DNA from: Firmicutes bacterium TM09-10
GTDB taxonomy: Bacteria > Bacillota > Clostridia > Lachnospirales > Lachnospiraceae
Length of the DNA: 64,000 bases
Assembly (NCBI GenBank): GCA_003481005.1
Contig: QUKC01000016.1
Coordinates: forward strand, 11,260 to 75,259
Direction of reading: 5' to 3'
The notes beneath the pieces were generated by a model. It was not told where the DNA came from. It saw nothing but the letters and a program-made list of their open reading frames with translations, and ran no database searches. Within the stretch, counting starts at the first letter, position 1. Each line of letters starts with the position of its first letter. Positions 18,293-27,358 of this stretch are shown here, piece after piece. A program made the translations under genes and the position numbers.

Positions 18293-20080
18293 TTAGTAAG
18301 CGAAGTCATCTCTGGTCTTAGACTGTTCAGTCATGTAGTCCAGGAATTTTTCCATCTCGCCGCCATTGTTTGTCTTTAAGTATTCCTGATAGTCAAGAAT
18401 GATCTGTCTTGCTTCTTCTTCGGTATCAGCGAAGAATGCACGCTCAGTGTATTCTTTTTCTTTTACATCATCGAATGCCCATTCGGAGAAGTCGGAGTAG
18501 TTCTCATATCCAGGAGCCATAGCATCGATAGCATAACCCTTAAGGATTTCTACAGGATGAACTTTCTTATAAGCGGTGATGTACTCGTTCTCAGCATCAG
18601 CTTCGAAAGGAGCGGACTCGCCAAACCACTTGGCGTTCTTCTTTGCAACATAGGTTCTGCCTGCCATGTAGCCGATACCTCTCTGACGCAGTTCCTTTTT
18701 TACAGACTCAGAATCGGTTGCATAACGCTCGCTCAGTTCCGCATTCATACGAGGCTGTCCATCTGCATTCAGCTCGTAGGTATCGCCTTCGAAGCCGTAG
18801 CAGATCAGCTTTGTGCCTTCTTTGCTGTTTACATAGTCCAGCCATGTCATAGCAGCATCGATGTTGGAGCAGGTGGTAGGGAAGATAATAGCAGGAGATC
18901 CGCTTCTACCTTCGGATTCAACCTGAACCTGTGCAGAACCGTCAGAGTAGTTCAGAGGTCCAACCCATGTGTAGCGCATTTCAGGATTGCTGTCATACAG
19001 ACCGCTCTGCTTGGTTGCATCGATGGTTACACCATACTGTGCGCAGGTAAACAGTGCAGTACCGTTGCCGACTTTTTCTTTTGCAGCATCATCCGTTGTT
19101 GTGAAGCACTCTTTGTCCAGCAGTCCGTCATGAACCATCTTCCATACAACCAGATTCTTGTTTACATAGTTTTCGCTTAACTTATCATAAGTTACGTTTC
19201 CGTCAGCATCCAGCGAGTAGCCAGTCAGCTTCTTCTCATTGTAGCTCTGTAAGTAGTTATCATAGGACCAGCCGTTATGGAAGGTGGTAGCGACGATACA
19301 ATCGTTGCCGTTTACATCCTTAAAGCCATAGTCCTTTGCCTTCTGCATGAAGTCCAGCAGCTCTTCCGTGGTCTTGATGGAGGTAGGATCGATGCCCAGA
19401 GCTTCCGGAACGTCGCCACGAACGAATACACCGTAGTTCCACATTGCGATATCTTCTACATCACCTGCAACCTCGGTAGGCAGAACGTATCTTGCACCAT
19501 TGAAGGAAGGATCGTCGATATCGTTTTCCAGATATTTCTGGCTGATAACGCCTACATCCCAGGCATCAGAGATATTAGGATAGTTGGGAAGCATGTCTTT
19601 GATATCGATCAGACGGCCTTCTGCACCAGCCTTTTTGATGATTGCAGTCTCACCGGAGTTGCCCCCCCAGTAAGGCGCATTGATCATATCGGGCATATCG
19701 CCGGAAGCGAACATCATGTTCAGCTTCTCTGCTTCACTCATCATGATTCCTTCAAATTCTACGGTAACGCCGATCTTGTCACGAATTGCAGCTGCAACCT
19801 CGTTGTTATACTGATCGTCAGCTGTGTTGAAGCCGCCGTTCCAGCATACCAGCATCTTCAGCTGAACATCGTCAAACTTCTTATACTTGTTTCCGTCCTC
19901 GTCTACGTAATAGTCACCGTCTTCTTCGGTGTCAGCCGCAGCTGTGTCATCCTTTGCTGTATCCTCCGATGCAGCGGGTGTTGTGGATGCTGAGCCAGTG
20001 TCTGTGCTGCTTCCGCAGCCTGCCAATGCTGTAGCCGCCATTGCTGCGGTCAGCACCAGTGCTAATGCCTTTCTCTTCAT
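18293..20080 (-). CDS. Sugar ABC importer, solute-binding lipoprotein (LplA-like)
   Basis: A 595-aa extracellular lipoprotein. The start is MKRKALALVL, with GGAGGACATAGGT upstream; the signal peptide ends with lipobox LAGC (Cys22), followed by a Ser/Thr/Asp/Glu-rich linker (24-60). The body is a large family 1 solute-binding protein of the LplA/CUT1 type used for complex oligosaccharides. It is the third gene after two permeases. No ATPase is encoded here, as usual for CUT1 systems served by a shared MsmK-type ATPase. Operon partners point to a mannose-containing glycan as ligand, which is inference only. Confidence 0.92.
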   Translation of the reverse strand: MKRKALALVLTAAMAATALAGCGSSTDTGSASTTPAASEDTAKDDTAAADTEEDGDYYVDEDGNKYKKFDDVQLKMLVCWNGGFNTADDQYNNEVAAAIRDKIGVTVEFEGIMMSEAEKLNMMFASGDMPDMINAPYWGGNSGETAIIKKAGAEGRLIDIKDMLPNYPNISDAWDVGVISQKYLENDIDDPSFNGARYVLPTEVAGDVEDIAMWNYGVFVRGDVPEALGIDPTSIKTTEELLDFMQKAKDYGFKDVNGNDCIVATTFHNGWSYDNYLQSYNEKKLTGYSLDADGNVTYDKLSENYVNKNLVVWKMVHDGLLDKECFTTTDDAAKEKVGNGTALFTCAQYGVTIDATKQSGLYDSNPEMRYTWVGPLNYSDGSAQVQVESEGRSGSPAIIFPTTCSNIDAAMTWLDYVNSKEGTKLICYGFEGDTYELNADGQPRMNAELSERYATDSESVKKELRQRGIGYMAGRTYVAKKNAKWFGESAPFEADAENEYITAYKKVHPVEILKGYAIDAMAPGYENYSDFSEWAFDDVKEKEYTERAFFADTEEEARQIILDYQEYLKTNNGGEMEKFLDYMTEQSKTRDDFAY

Positions 20081-20154
20081 ACCTATGTCCTCCTTTTTTA
20101 TTGACAAACGGCTGCAGGAACCCCCGTCCTGCATTGCCGTATGTTTCAAGTTGT

Positions 20155-20197
20155 AACAATAGAATGCACGCTCTGCAAGCATTCCATTGTCATGAAT
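20155..20197. repeat. 43-bp hairpin repeat, copy 2
   Basis: ACAATAGAATGC and GCATTCCATTGT arms flank a short loop, followed by CATGAAT. It matches the copy at 30243-30286 except for two bases, and shares its right half with 9750-9773. It lies between the second permease and the binding protein. Confidence 0.8.
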
Positions 20198-20226
20198 AAC
20201 AGCTGTCGCCGTTTTTGTCTCAGGCG

Positions 20227-21117
20227 TCAGCCCTTGACGGATCCTACCATAACGCCCTTTACGTAATATTTCTGTAAGAACGGATAGATCACAACGATGG
20301 GCATCGTCAGGATCATTACGAATGCCATCTGCAGAGACTGAGAGGTAAAGCTTGTTACATTACCAAGCTGTGTTTCCTGTCCTGCCTTGATCTGGCTGGA
20401 AGCAGTTGCTTCACTTAAAATCTTCTGTAATACGGTAGCCGCCGGATACAGAGCTGCTTTACTCTGATAGTAGGCGCCTGTGAACCAGTCATTCCACTTG
20501 CCGACACCGATGAACAAGGTCAGAGTTGCCAGGATCGGTTTGGAAAGAGGAAGGTAAATCCTGCTCAGGATGGTCCAGTCATTCGCACCATCGAGCTGTG
20601 CGGATTCTCTCAATTCTGCCGGGATCGTTGCGAAGTTACTTCTCAGCAGGACGAAGTTGTAAAAGCTGTATAAGCCAGGGATGACATACAGCCAGAAGCT
20701 GCTGGTCAGTTTCAGGTCACGCAGCACCATGTAGTAAGGAACCATGCCGCCGCCGAAGATTGTTGTGAAGTACCAGAAGAAGTTCATGAAGGTTTTTCCC
20801 GGTAAAGTCTTAACGCTCAGCGCATATGCGGCAAGTGCGGTAACAATCAGACCTAATACAATTGATAACAATGTTGCTGAAACAGAGATCAGCAGGGAAG
20901 TTCCGATGGTCGGATCCTCAAATGCCATCTGGTAGTTCTCCAGTGTGAAGGCTCTCGGCCAGATCCACACGCCGCCTCGCATGAAGTCACGTCCTGTATT
21001 AAAGGAAGCGATCAACACGTACCAGAACGGATAGAATGTTGCAAGTCCTAACAAAGTCAGGAAAGTATAGTTAAAAACCTTAAATATTTTGCGGCTTCTT
21101 GACTCTTTGATTTTCAT
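20227..21117 (-). CDS. Sugar ABC importer permease (LplC/MsmG-like)
   Basis: A 296-aa CUT1 permease with six predicted helices and the binding-protein-dependent loop ESAQLDGANDWTILSRIYLPLSKP (EAA motif, split around residues 175-200), which contacts the ATPase. It ends KGVMVGSVKG, typical of the LplC branch. The ATG has GAGGAGGGG upstream. It is the second gene of the importer operon, 18 bases after the first permease. Confidence 0.93.
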   Translation of the reverse strand: MKIKESRSRKIFKVFNYTFLTLLGLATFYPFWYVLIASFNTGRDFMRGGVWIWPRAFTLENYQMAFEDPTIGTSLLISVSATLLSIVLGLIVTALAAYALSVKTLPGKTFMNFFWYFTTIFGGGMVPYYMVLRDLKLTSSFWLYVIPGLYSFYNFVLLRSNFATIPAELRESAQLDGANDWTILSRIYLPLSKPILATLTLFIGVGKWNDWFTGAYYQSKAALYPAATVLQKILSEATASSQIKAGQETQLGNVTSFTSQSLQMAFVMILTMPIVVIYPFLQKYYVKGVMVGSVKG

Positions 21118-21135
21118 GTGTTTCCCCTCCTCTTT

Positions 21136-22095
21136 TTACCACAAGCCTACTTCAGCGTATTTCTGGGTCAGGTAGTTCGTACCTGCCACCATAATCAGGG
21201 AGAACACGGATTTAAACAAACCTATCGCCGTTGCATATTCAAACTTACCATATCGGATACCGGTTTGAATGATGTATGTATCAAGTACCTGAGAAATCTG
21301 GTTGTTAGCCGGCTGCTGTAACAGAAGAATCTGGTCGTAACCTGCGTTTAACATACCGCCGACTGCCATGATGAACATGATACCAATCGTAACGGAAATT
21401 TCAGGGATTGTGATGTGCCAGGTACATTTCCAACGTCCCGCGCCATCGATTGCCGCCGCTTCGTATAATCCCTGGTCAACACCGGTAATCGCTGCCAGAT
21501 ATACAATAGAGCCCCAGCCTACGTTCTTCCAGAGGTCTGAGAAAATAACCAGCGGAAGGAATGCATTTTTCTCACCCATTACGAAGATCGCTTCTTTTCC
21601 CATCATCTGACGGATGTCATTGAAGATACCGCCGTAGGGTGTGAAGATCGTCGTCATCAGCTGTACTACTACGACCCAGGATACGAAATTGGGCAGGTAG
21701 CTCAGGGTCTGAACGGTCTTTTTGAATCGTTCTGCTTTTACTTCATTTAACAGAAGCGCCAGGATGATCGGTGCCGGGAAGCAGACGACCAGCTTCAAGC
21801 TGGTGATTACCAGAGTGTTCTTAATGGTCATCCAGAACTCCGGTGATGTAACGAACTTCCTGAAATGCTTGAGTCCAGCCCATTCGCTTCCGAAGATTCC
21901 GAGGTCAAACCGATAGTTCTTAAAAGCAAGAACAATGCCTGCCATCGGCGCATAGCAGAATACAAGCAGCCAGACGATGCAGGGAAGGAGGAACAAATAG
22001 AGCATCCAGTGCCGTTTTATTTGTATCCTTAGTTGTTTCTTGTTTTTCTGTTTCTGCTCTGCGCTGATGGCAGGCTTTGCAATTGCTTTTGCCAT
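21136..22095 (-). CDS. Sugar ABC importer permease (LplB-like)
   Basis: A 319-aa CUT1 permease with a charged cytoplasmic N-terminus (KQKNKKQLRIQIKRH), six helices and the EAA loop YEAAAIDGAGRWKCTWHITIP. It is the first gene of the importer operon, so the promoter at 22278-22305 controls it. The ribosome site is AAGGAGAGG. It forms the channel with the downstream LplC-like permease. Confidence 0.93.
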   Translation of the reverse strand: MAKAIAKPAISAEQKQKNKKQLRIQIKRHWMLYLFLLPCIVWLLVFCYAPMAGIVLAFKNYRFDLGIFGSEWAGLKHFRKFVTSPEFWMTIKNTLVITSLKLVVCFPAPIILALLLNEVKAERFKKTVQTLSYLPNFVSWVVVVQLMTTIFTPYGGIFNDIRQMMGKEAIFVMGEKNAFLPLVIFSDLWKNVGWGSIVYLAAITGVDQGLYEAAAIDGAGRWKCTWHITIPEISVTIGIMFIMAVGGMLNAGYDQILLLQQPANNQISQVLDTYIIQTGIRYGKFEYATAIGLFKSVFSLIMVAGTNYLTQKYAEVGLW

Positions 22096-22277
22096 GTTTT
22101 CCTCTCCTTTTTATACCGTAAGGTGGATCACTCCCCGATCGCAGCTCTGTCCTTTCCCCATCGCACAGAGTACGCTCCCTTGCAAGACCAGCTCTCAATA
22201 CAAACATGATAAATAATACTCACTCGTCTCATTCGCATCTCAGGCTTGTTTGTTTTGTCTTGCCCCTTGTGAATACT

Positions 22278-22305
22278 ATGTTACCACCTTCTGTTCATTT
22301 TGCAA
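22278..22305 (-). promoter_or_regulatory. Promoter of the importer/GRE operon
   Basis: -35 TTGCAA (22300-22305) and -10 TAACAT (22278-22283) with a 16-base spacer, reading toward the permease. The leader is about 180 bases. A direct repeat of GTGAATTATG at about 22334 and 22358 lies just upstream and could be an operator shared with the divergent regulator. Confidence 0.55.
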
Positions 22306-22373
22306 GCTTTTTTTAATAAAATATGTCCATTTTGTGAATTATGAATAACTTTGTTCCGTGAATTATGTCGATA

Positions 22374-22431
22374 TTGACATAGCAAATATAGCAAAGCATA
22401 ATTTGACTTTCTAATCAAATCATGGTATAGT
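22374..22431 (+). promoter_or_regulatory. Tandem promoters of the GntR/LacI-type regulator
   Basis: Two good sigma-A promoters in tandem: TTGACA-17-CATAAT (22374-22402) and TTGACT-17-TATAGT (22403-22431). The leader to the regulator ATG is more than 200 bases and AT-rich (22432-22650). I see no gene or clear riboswitch in it. Confidence 0.6.
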
Positions 22432-22650
22432 TTTTATAGGTAGTGTGGTAAAGAGTATTGTTTTCGTCAGAATTATCTCTTTTCGATCATATTTTGCAGA
22501 TTATTAAGAGAATATTACAAGATGCTTTTTACTATTATCAGATTATTTTCATATATCAAGGCATAACATACATAACAAAGTCAAATATAATAATATAATA
22601 TAGAAGTTATAAATTATATAGAAGGATTACTTCAGAAATGAGGATTTTAG

Positions 22651-23832
22651 ATGGAAAAGACAAATCAACCCCTTTATCAGCAGCTCATGGAGGATGTTCG
22701 TTCCCAGATTGAAAACAGCCTGCTTCTTCCGGGCGATAAGCTGCCGACAGAGCGGGAATTCATGCAAAAATACAATGTCAGCCGAATTACGGTTTCCAAG
22801 GCCCTGAACGAATTGAAAGCAGAGGGTCTGATCACCCGCTTTCCAAATAAAGGCTCCTTTGTCGCCAGAAGCGCTTCTCCTCTTGCTGCTGCGGCTCAGG
22901 TTCCGCTGGAAGCCCCCAGTGCCCTGCTGCCGGCTTCTGCCTCCATGCAGCTTCCTGCTGTCCCGGAAGGCAGCACCTCCGATACTGCTTTTACCGAAAT
23001 TGCCTGTATCCTGCCGTCCATCTCCGATCAGTTTTCTTTATCTATGGTAAACGGCATACTTTCTGCATTTCCCATGGATTCCTATATCTGTCACCTTTTC
23101 CAGAGCTTCAATCCTTCTCTGGAAAACCGGCTGCTGCAAAAATGTATCGACACCGGCATCAGCGGGATCGTTCTGTTCCCCCAGGATCAGCCATTTTTCA
23201 GTGAGCAGCTGCTTTATCTGCTGCTGCAGAAATATCCCCTGGTCCTCATTGACCGGAATCTTCCGCGTCTGGACACCAGCTATGTCATTGGGGACAACAA
23301 AACCGGCGGCGCACTCTGTCTGCGTCATCTCCACACCCTCGGACATCAGCGCTTCTGCTTCATCTCTTCTGCCCGACGGGATACCTTCACGGTACGCTCC
23401 CGTATTAACGGCATTTTGCAGGAAGCGGAGGCACGCAATATTCCGGAATCCTCCATTACGATCTGGGATTCCTTCAACAAGCATCAGCCCTACGTTCATT
23501 ATCAGAAGCAAATGATGAAGCTGATCCGGGAGGAGCGCATTACTGCCTTCATTGCCGCAGAGTCCACTACCTGTGCCTATCTCTACAGCCTGTTTGCCAC
23601 AATGAACCTCCGGGTTCCTGAAGATATCTCCCTGATGTCCTTTGACAAACCGCTGGTAGAATCCCAGCGTCCCGATTTCTTTACCCACATCAGTCAGTCC
23701 GAATACCTGATGGGAAAAGAAGCCGGCACGATTCTGAAACATCAGATTGAAACCCGTGATCCCCAGGTAACGCACCGTGTGATATCGCCTTTACTGGAGG
23801 TTCGCAAATCCACAAGGGCAATAGTGCTGTAG
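22651..23832 (+). CDS. GntR-HTH / LacI-type sugar-binding regulator (AraR-like)
   Basis: A 393-aa regulator. The N-terminal GntR winged helix (1-75) contains LLPGDKLPTEREFMQKYNVSR and ITVSKALNELKAEGLI. An Ala/Pro/Ser-rich linker (about 76-110) joins it to a periplasmic-binding-like effector domain (115-390) with IVLFPQDQPFF, YVIGDNKTGG and SLMSFDKP. This AraR/LacI hybrid layout is used by repressors released by a sugar. It is divergent from the importer/GRE operon, which it most likely controls. The start has a weak ribosome site, but no better in-frame ATG precedes the helix-turn-helix. Confidence 0.9.
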   Translation: MEKTNQPLYQQLMEDVRSQIENSLLLPGDKLPTEREFMQKYNVSRITVSKALNELKAEGLITRFPNKGSFVARSASPLAAAAQVPLEAPSALLPASASMQLPAVPEGSTSDTAFTEIACILPSISDQFSLSMVNGILSAFPMDSYICHLFQSFNPSLENRLLQKCIDTGISGIVLFPQDQPFFSEQLLYLLLQKYPLVLIDRNLPRLDTSYVIGDNKTGGALCLRHLHTLGHQRFCFISSARRDTFTVRSRINGILQEAEARNIPESSITIWDSFNKHQPYVHYQKQMMKLIREERITAFIAAESTTCAYLYSLFATMNLRVPEDISLMSFDKPLVESQRPDFFTHISQSEYLMGKEAGTILKHQIETRDPQVTHRVISPLLEVRKSTRAIVL

Positions 23833-23846
23833 CTTTTTCCTATTTG

Positions 23847-23875
23847 TTGACATATCAATAAATATGTGTTATGCT
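23847..23875 (+). promoter_or_regulatory. Promoter of the DegV-family gene
   Basis: A perfect -35 TTGACA, a 17-base spacer and -10 TATGCT, placed 15 bases after the regulator stop, giving the DegV gene its own transcript. Confidence 0.75.
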
Positions 23876-23946
23876 TTCCAGGCCGACTCGGGAAATCCAT
23901 CGGCCACGCAGCCCAACGGGCCTGCGGAATGGAGGTAACGAATCAC

Positions 23947-24792
23947 ATGAATCAGATACAGATTATTACAGACGCGGGATCGGATATCATCGATTGCTCC
24001 CGCACAGACCTGACCGTCCTTCCGATGACCATCCGTTTTGGCGAGGAAGAATATCTGGACGGCGTCAACTTAACCCACAAACAGTTTTATGAAAAAATGA
24101 TCGAAACACAGGTGCTGCCCACCACCAGCCAGCCTTCCCCCTATGCCTTCGAGACTGCGATCCGAAAAATCCATGAGCAGGGAGACATTGCACTGATCAT
24201 CACGATCTCCTCCAAGCTCTCCGGAACCTGGCAAAGTGCCAACATCGCAGCAGCCGAAACCGGCGGAGAGGTTTATATCGTAGACAGCTTAAACGTTGCC
24301 GTCGGGGAAAAGGCCATCGTGGAATATGCATTGCGTATGAAGGATGCAGGCACAGATATCCACACCATCGTAGATACCCTGAACCGTGAAAAAGAAAATC
24401 TGCGGGTAATCGCTCTTTTGGATACCCTGGAATATCTGCAAAAAGGCGGCAGAATTTCCAAAACCGTTGCCATCGCCGGAAGCCTGCTTTCCATCAAGCC
24501 GGTGGTCTCCGTTGTGGATGGTGAGGTTGCACTGCTGGGTAAGGCACGGGGCTCCCGCCAGGGCAACAACTTTCTGATCCAGCAGATCCAGAAGGACGGC
24601 ATTGATTTTTCCCGGCCGTTTTTTCTGGGCTACACCGGGTTAAGCGACGCGCTGCTGCAGAAATACATTTCCGACAGTGCAGAGCTCTGGAAGGAGCATG
24701 TTGCGCATCTGCCCATCGGAACCATTGGAGGTGCCATCGGAACCCATGTCGGTCCCGGTGCCATCGCGGTGGCGTTTTTTGCAGAAAAATAA
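23947..24792 (+). CDS. DegV family fatty-acid-binding protein
   Basis: A 281-aa DegV/FakB-type protein. Strands ITDAGSDI and LPMTIRFGEEEYLDG open the fold, with the ligand-site motif LPTTSQPSPYAF, SSKLSGTWQSA and LEYLQKGGRIS, which contact the fatty-acid head group in the family. Relatives present fatty acids to the FakA kinase; no fakA is nearby. The start is the ATG with GGAGGT 11 bases upstream; the frame extends 27 codons further upstream into promoter sequence and is not used. Confidence 0.92.
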   Translation: MNQIQIITDAGSDIIDCSRTDLTVLPMTIRFGEEEYLDGVNLTHKQFYEKMIETQVLPTTSQPSPYAFETAIRKIHEQGDIALIITISSKLSGTWQSANIAAAETGGEVYIVDSLNVAVGEKAIVEYALRMKDAGTDIHTIVDTLNREKENLRVIALLDTLEYLQKGGRISKTVAIAGSLLSIKPVVSVVDGEVALLGKARGSRQGNNFLIQQIQKDGIDFSRPFFLGYTGLSDALLQKYISDSAELWKEHVAHLPIGTIGGAIGTHVGPGAIAVAFFAEK

Positions 24793-24835
24793 TCTTTGAA
24801 CTTAAGGGGGATCCTCCTCCAGAAATAGGAAAAAG

Positions 24836-24884
24836 AATGTGCCTTGGCACATTCTCGCGCCGAGGCGCGGTTGCTTTAGCAACC
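24836..24884. repeat. Three back-to-back short hairpins
   Basis: Three abutting near-perfect hairpins: AATGTGCC/GGCACATT, CGCGCC/GGCGCG and GGTTGCT/AGCAACC, each with a two-base loop. They lie after the DegV gene and lead into the 30-bp hairpin repeat. Such tight serial hairpins are not a normal terminator. Confidence 0.65.
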
Positions 24885-24920
24885 ATCTACCCTTGCGCCG
24901 AGTGCGCATCCTCGCGGAGC

Positions 24921-24956
24921 GTTTTTATCGTATGGAAACAAAGTTTCCTATACGAT
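24921..24956. repeat. 30-bp hairpin repeat, copy 2
   Basis: Same sequence as 18101-18136 apart from one loop base. Its left flank (CATCCTCGCGGAGCG) resembles that of the hairpin at 42688-42727. Confidence 0.8.
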
Positions 24957-24960
24957 AATA

Positions 24961-25000
24961 AAAGCACCTCAACCTTTCTTGTGATCGGTTGAGGTGCTTT
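24961..25000. terminator. Bidirectional terminator between degV and the ArsR gene
   Basis: Arms AAAGCACCTCAACC and GGTTGAGGTGCTTT with a 12-base loop, flanked by T-rich sequence on both strands, between convergent genes. Confidence 0.85.
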
Positions 25001-25022
25001 CTTTTCTGACAGCAGGATCGGT

Positions 25023-25394
25023 TCAATCCTCCTCGATATGTTCCAGTCCCTGATTGATGATCGTGCGGACATGTCCGTCCGCCAGGGAATAAAAGATGGA
25101 TTTGCCTTCTCTTCTGCTTTTCACCAGTTTGTTCTGTTTTAAAATGCGCAGCTGATGGGAAATCGCCGATTGCGTCATCTGCAGGGCTGCCGCAAGGTCG
25201 CAGACGCAGACCTCCGCCTCAAACAAAACAAACAGAATCCGGATACGGGTAGAATCTCCAAATACCTTATAAAGCTCCGCCAGATCATAAAGCTCTTCCT
25301 CTTTTGGAAGCTTTTCCTGTACGATCCTGAGCAGTTCTTCATGAACCTCCGTTTCTTCACAGTGATCCATTTCCAGTTCTTCTTTTTCCTGCAT
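25023..25394 (-). CDS. ArsR/SmtB-family metal sensor repressor
   Basis: A 123-aa winged-helix repressor. Helix 3 carries the thiol motif EVCVCDL, and the recognition helix is MTQSAISHQLRILKQNKLV. The C-terminal helix has D-x-H and a second His 13 residues after the Asp (ADGHVRTIINQGLEH), the alpha-5 zinc site of SmtB/CzrA proteins. The N-terminus (MDHCEETEVHEE) has further ligands. It therefore combines CadC/ArsR-type and zinc-type sites. I chose the ATG with GGAGAG upstream; longer frames run into the ATPase gene. It is third in the HMA-ATPase-ArsR set and probably binds the palindrome at 27646-27667. Confidence 0.9.
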   Translation of the reverse strand: MQEKEELEMDHCEETEVHEELLRIVQEKLPKEEELYDLAELYKVFGDSTRIRILFVLFEAEVCVCDLAAALQMTQSAISHQLRILKQNKLVKSRREGKSIFYSLADGHVRTIINQGLEHIEED

Positions 25395-25411
25395 GGTTCT
25401 CTCCATTTTCT

Positions 25412-27283
25412 TTACAGCTTTTTCACATTCAGGGCGCGGATCGCATTGAGCACGGCAATAATCATAACGCCCACATCTGCGAAGATCGCCGCCCACATAT
25501 TCGCAATGCCGAGCGCGCCGAGGATCAGGCAGATCACTTTTACACCGATTGCAAAATAAATATTTTCATAAACGATTCTCAGACACTTTCTGGAAATTCT
25601 GATGGCCTTGGAAATCTTTAAGGGATCATCATCCATCAGAACAATATCCGCCGCCTCGATGGCTGCATCCGAGCCCAGTGCCCCCATTGCGATGCCGATA
25701 TCCGCACGGGAAAGCACCGGTGCATCGTTGATGCCGTCTCCCACAAAGGCAAGCCTTTCCTTTTCCCCTTTTTCATCCAGAAGCTTCTCTACCTGCGCTA
25801 CCTTATCGCCGGGCAGAAGCTCGCTGTGTACCTCATCAATACCGAGCTCCTCCGCAACCTGGCGTGCTGCCTCACGGCGGTCGCCGGTCAACATGATCGT
25901 CTTTTTCACGCCGCATTTTTTCAATGCCGCAATGGCTTCCTTTGCATGAGGCTTGATCTGATCCGAAATCAGGATATGTCCGGCATATTTGCCATCCACC
26001 GCCATGTGAACAACGGTTCCGACGCTGTGACATTCCATACAATCCACACCGAGTTTTTCCATCAGCTTGCTGTTGCCTGCAGCAACTCTCACGCCATCCA
26101 CCTTTGCAGTTACACCGTTGCCGCTGATCTCTTCGACCTCTGTTACACGGCCCGGATCCAGGGGCTTGCCGTATGCCTTCTTAAGGCTCTTGCTGATCGG
26201 ATGGGAGGAATGGCATTCCGCCAGTGCTGCGTATTCCAACAGCTTCTCTGTATCCATGGAAGAATGATGCACACCGCTTACTTCGAACACGCCCTGTGTC
26301 ATGGTTCCTGTCTTATCAAATACAACATATTTGGTTTCCGAAAGCGTTTCCAGATAGTTGGAGCCTTTTACCAGAACACCTGCGTTGCTCGCACCGCCGA
26401 TTCCGGCAAAGAAGCTCAGAGGAATACTGATGACCAGCGCGCACGGACAGCTGATTACCAGGAAGGTCAGCGCCCTCATAACCCAGTCGCCCCATTCCGG
26501 TGTCATTCCAAGAAACAGCAGCCGCACAAGAGGAGGTAAAATTGCCAGCGCCAGAGCGCCGTAGCAGACCGCAGGCGTATAGTATTTTGCAAATTTGGAA
26601 ATAAAATTCTCGGATCTGGATTTTTTGGAGCTTGCATTTTCTACCATATCCAGGATCTTCGATACCGTCGATTCGCCAAACTCCTTTGTCGTCCGGATTT
26701 TCAGCACGCCGGACATGTTGATACAGCCGCTGATGACTTCGTCCCCAACGCCGGCTTCCCTCGGAAGGCTCTCACCGGTCAGGGCGCTGGTGTTTAAGCT
26801 TGTGCGTCCCTCTTCGATCACGCCATCAATCGGCACCTTTTCTCCGGGCTGTACAACGATCACGCTGCCGATTTCGACTTCATCCGGATCAACCTGCTCC
26901 AGTGCTCCATCTTCCTTTTCGATATTCGCATAATCCGGGCGGATATCCATCAGCTCACTGATGTTTCTGCGACTCTTACCCACCGCATAGCTCTGGAACA
27001 GCTCACCGATCTGATAAAAGAGCATAACCGCAACGCCCTCTTTATAATCCCCCAGAAGGATCGCGCCGATGGTCGCAACCGCCATCAGAAAGTTCTCATC
27101 AAAAACCTGTCTGTTTAAAATACCTTTCCAGGCCTTTAACAAAATATCATGGCCGATCACCAGATACGGAATCATAAACAGCACAAATTTCAGCCAGCCA
27201 TCTATCGGAAGCAGGCTCAGTACAACCATCAGCACTGCTGCCACGATAATTCTGATAAATACTTTTTTCTGTTTCTTATTCAT
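25412..27283 (-). CDS. P1B-type Zn/Cd/Co-exporting ATPase
   Basis: A 623-aa heavy-metal pump. It has actuator TGES (169-172), the metal-binding membrane motif CPC at 279-281, phosphorylation site DKTGTMT with D323, the P1B-specific SHP motif (ECHSSHPIS), and TGDRREAA and GDGINDAP in the hinge region. CPC together with the ArsR neighbour points to Zn2+/Cd2+/Pb2+ rather than Cu+. It lacks an N-terminal metal-binding domain; this is supplied as a separate small protein upstream. The short frame start (MNKKQKK) is correct because a hairpin terminator lies just upstream. Confidence 0.93.
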   Translation of the reverse strand: MNKKQKKVFIRIIVAAVLMVVLSLLPIDGWLKFVLFMIPYLVIGHDILLKAWKGILNRQVFDENFLMAVATIGAILLGDYKEGVAVMLFYQIGELFQSYAVGKSRRNISELMDIRPDYANIEKEDGALEQVDPDEVEIGSVIVVQPGEKVPIDGVIEEGRTSLNTSALTGESLPREAGVGDEVISGCINMSGVLKIRTTKEFGESTVSKILDMVENASSKKSRSENFISKFAKYYTPAVCYGALALAILPPLVRLLFLGMTPEWGDWVMRALTFLVISCPCALVISIPLSFFAGIGGASNAGVLVKGSNYLETLSETKYVVFDKTGTMTQGVFEVSGVHHSSMDTEKLLEYAALAECHSSHPISKSLKKAYGKPLDPGRVTEVEEISGNGVTAKVDGVRVAAGNSKLMEKLGVDCMECHSVGTVVHMAVDGKYAGHILISDQIKPHAKEAIAALKKCGVKKTIMLTGDRREAARQVAEELGIDEVHSELLPGDKVAQVEKLLDEKGEKERLAFVGDGINDAPVLSRADIGIAMGALGSDAAIEAADIVLMDDDPLKISKAIRISRKCLRIVYENIYFAIGVKVICLILGALGIANMWAAIFADVGVMIIAVLNAIRALNVKKL

Positions 27284-27309
27284 GCCTTTCCCCTTTCAGT
27301 AAAAATATC

Positions 27310-27350
27310 AAATCTGCAGGCTGCCCATAACGGGTACAGCCTGCAGATTT
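27310..27350 (-). terminator. Attenuating terminator between the HMA gene and the ATPase gene
   Basis: Perfect 14-bp arms (AAATCTGCAGGCTG) followed on the minus strand by TGATATTTTTAC. It should make the small HMA protein more abundant than the pump. Confidence 0.75.
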
Positions 27351-27358
27351 GTCTTCTT

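Noticed and set aside
24836..24960. CRISPR array
   Set aside because: The palindromes differ from each other and there are no equal spacers or cas genes.
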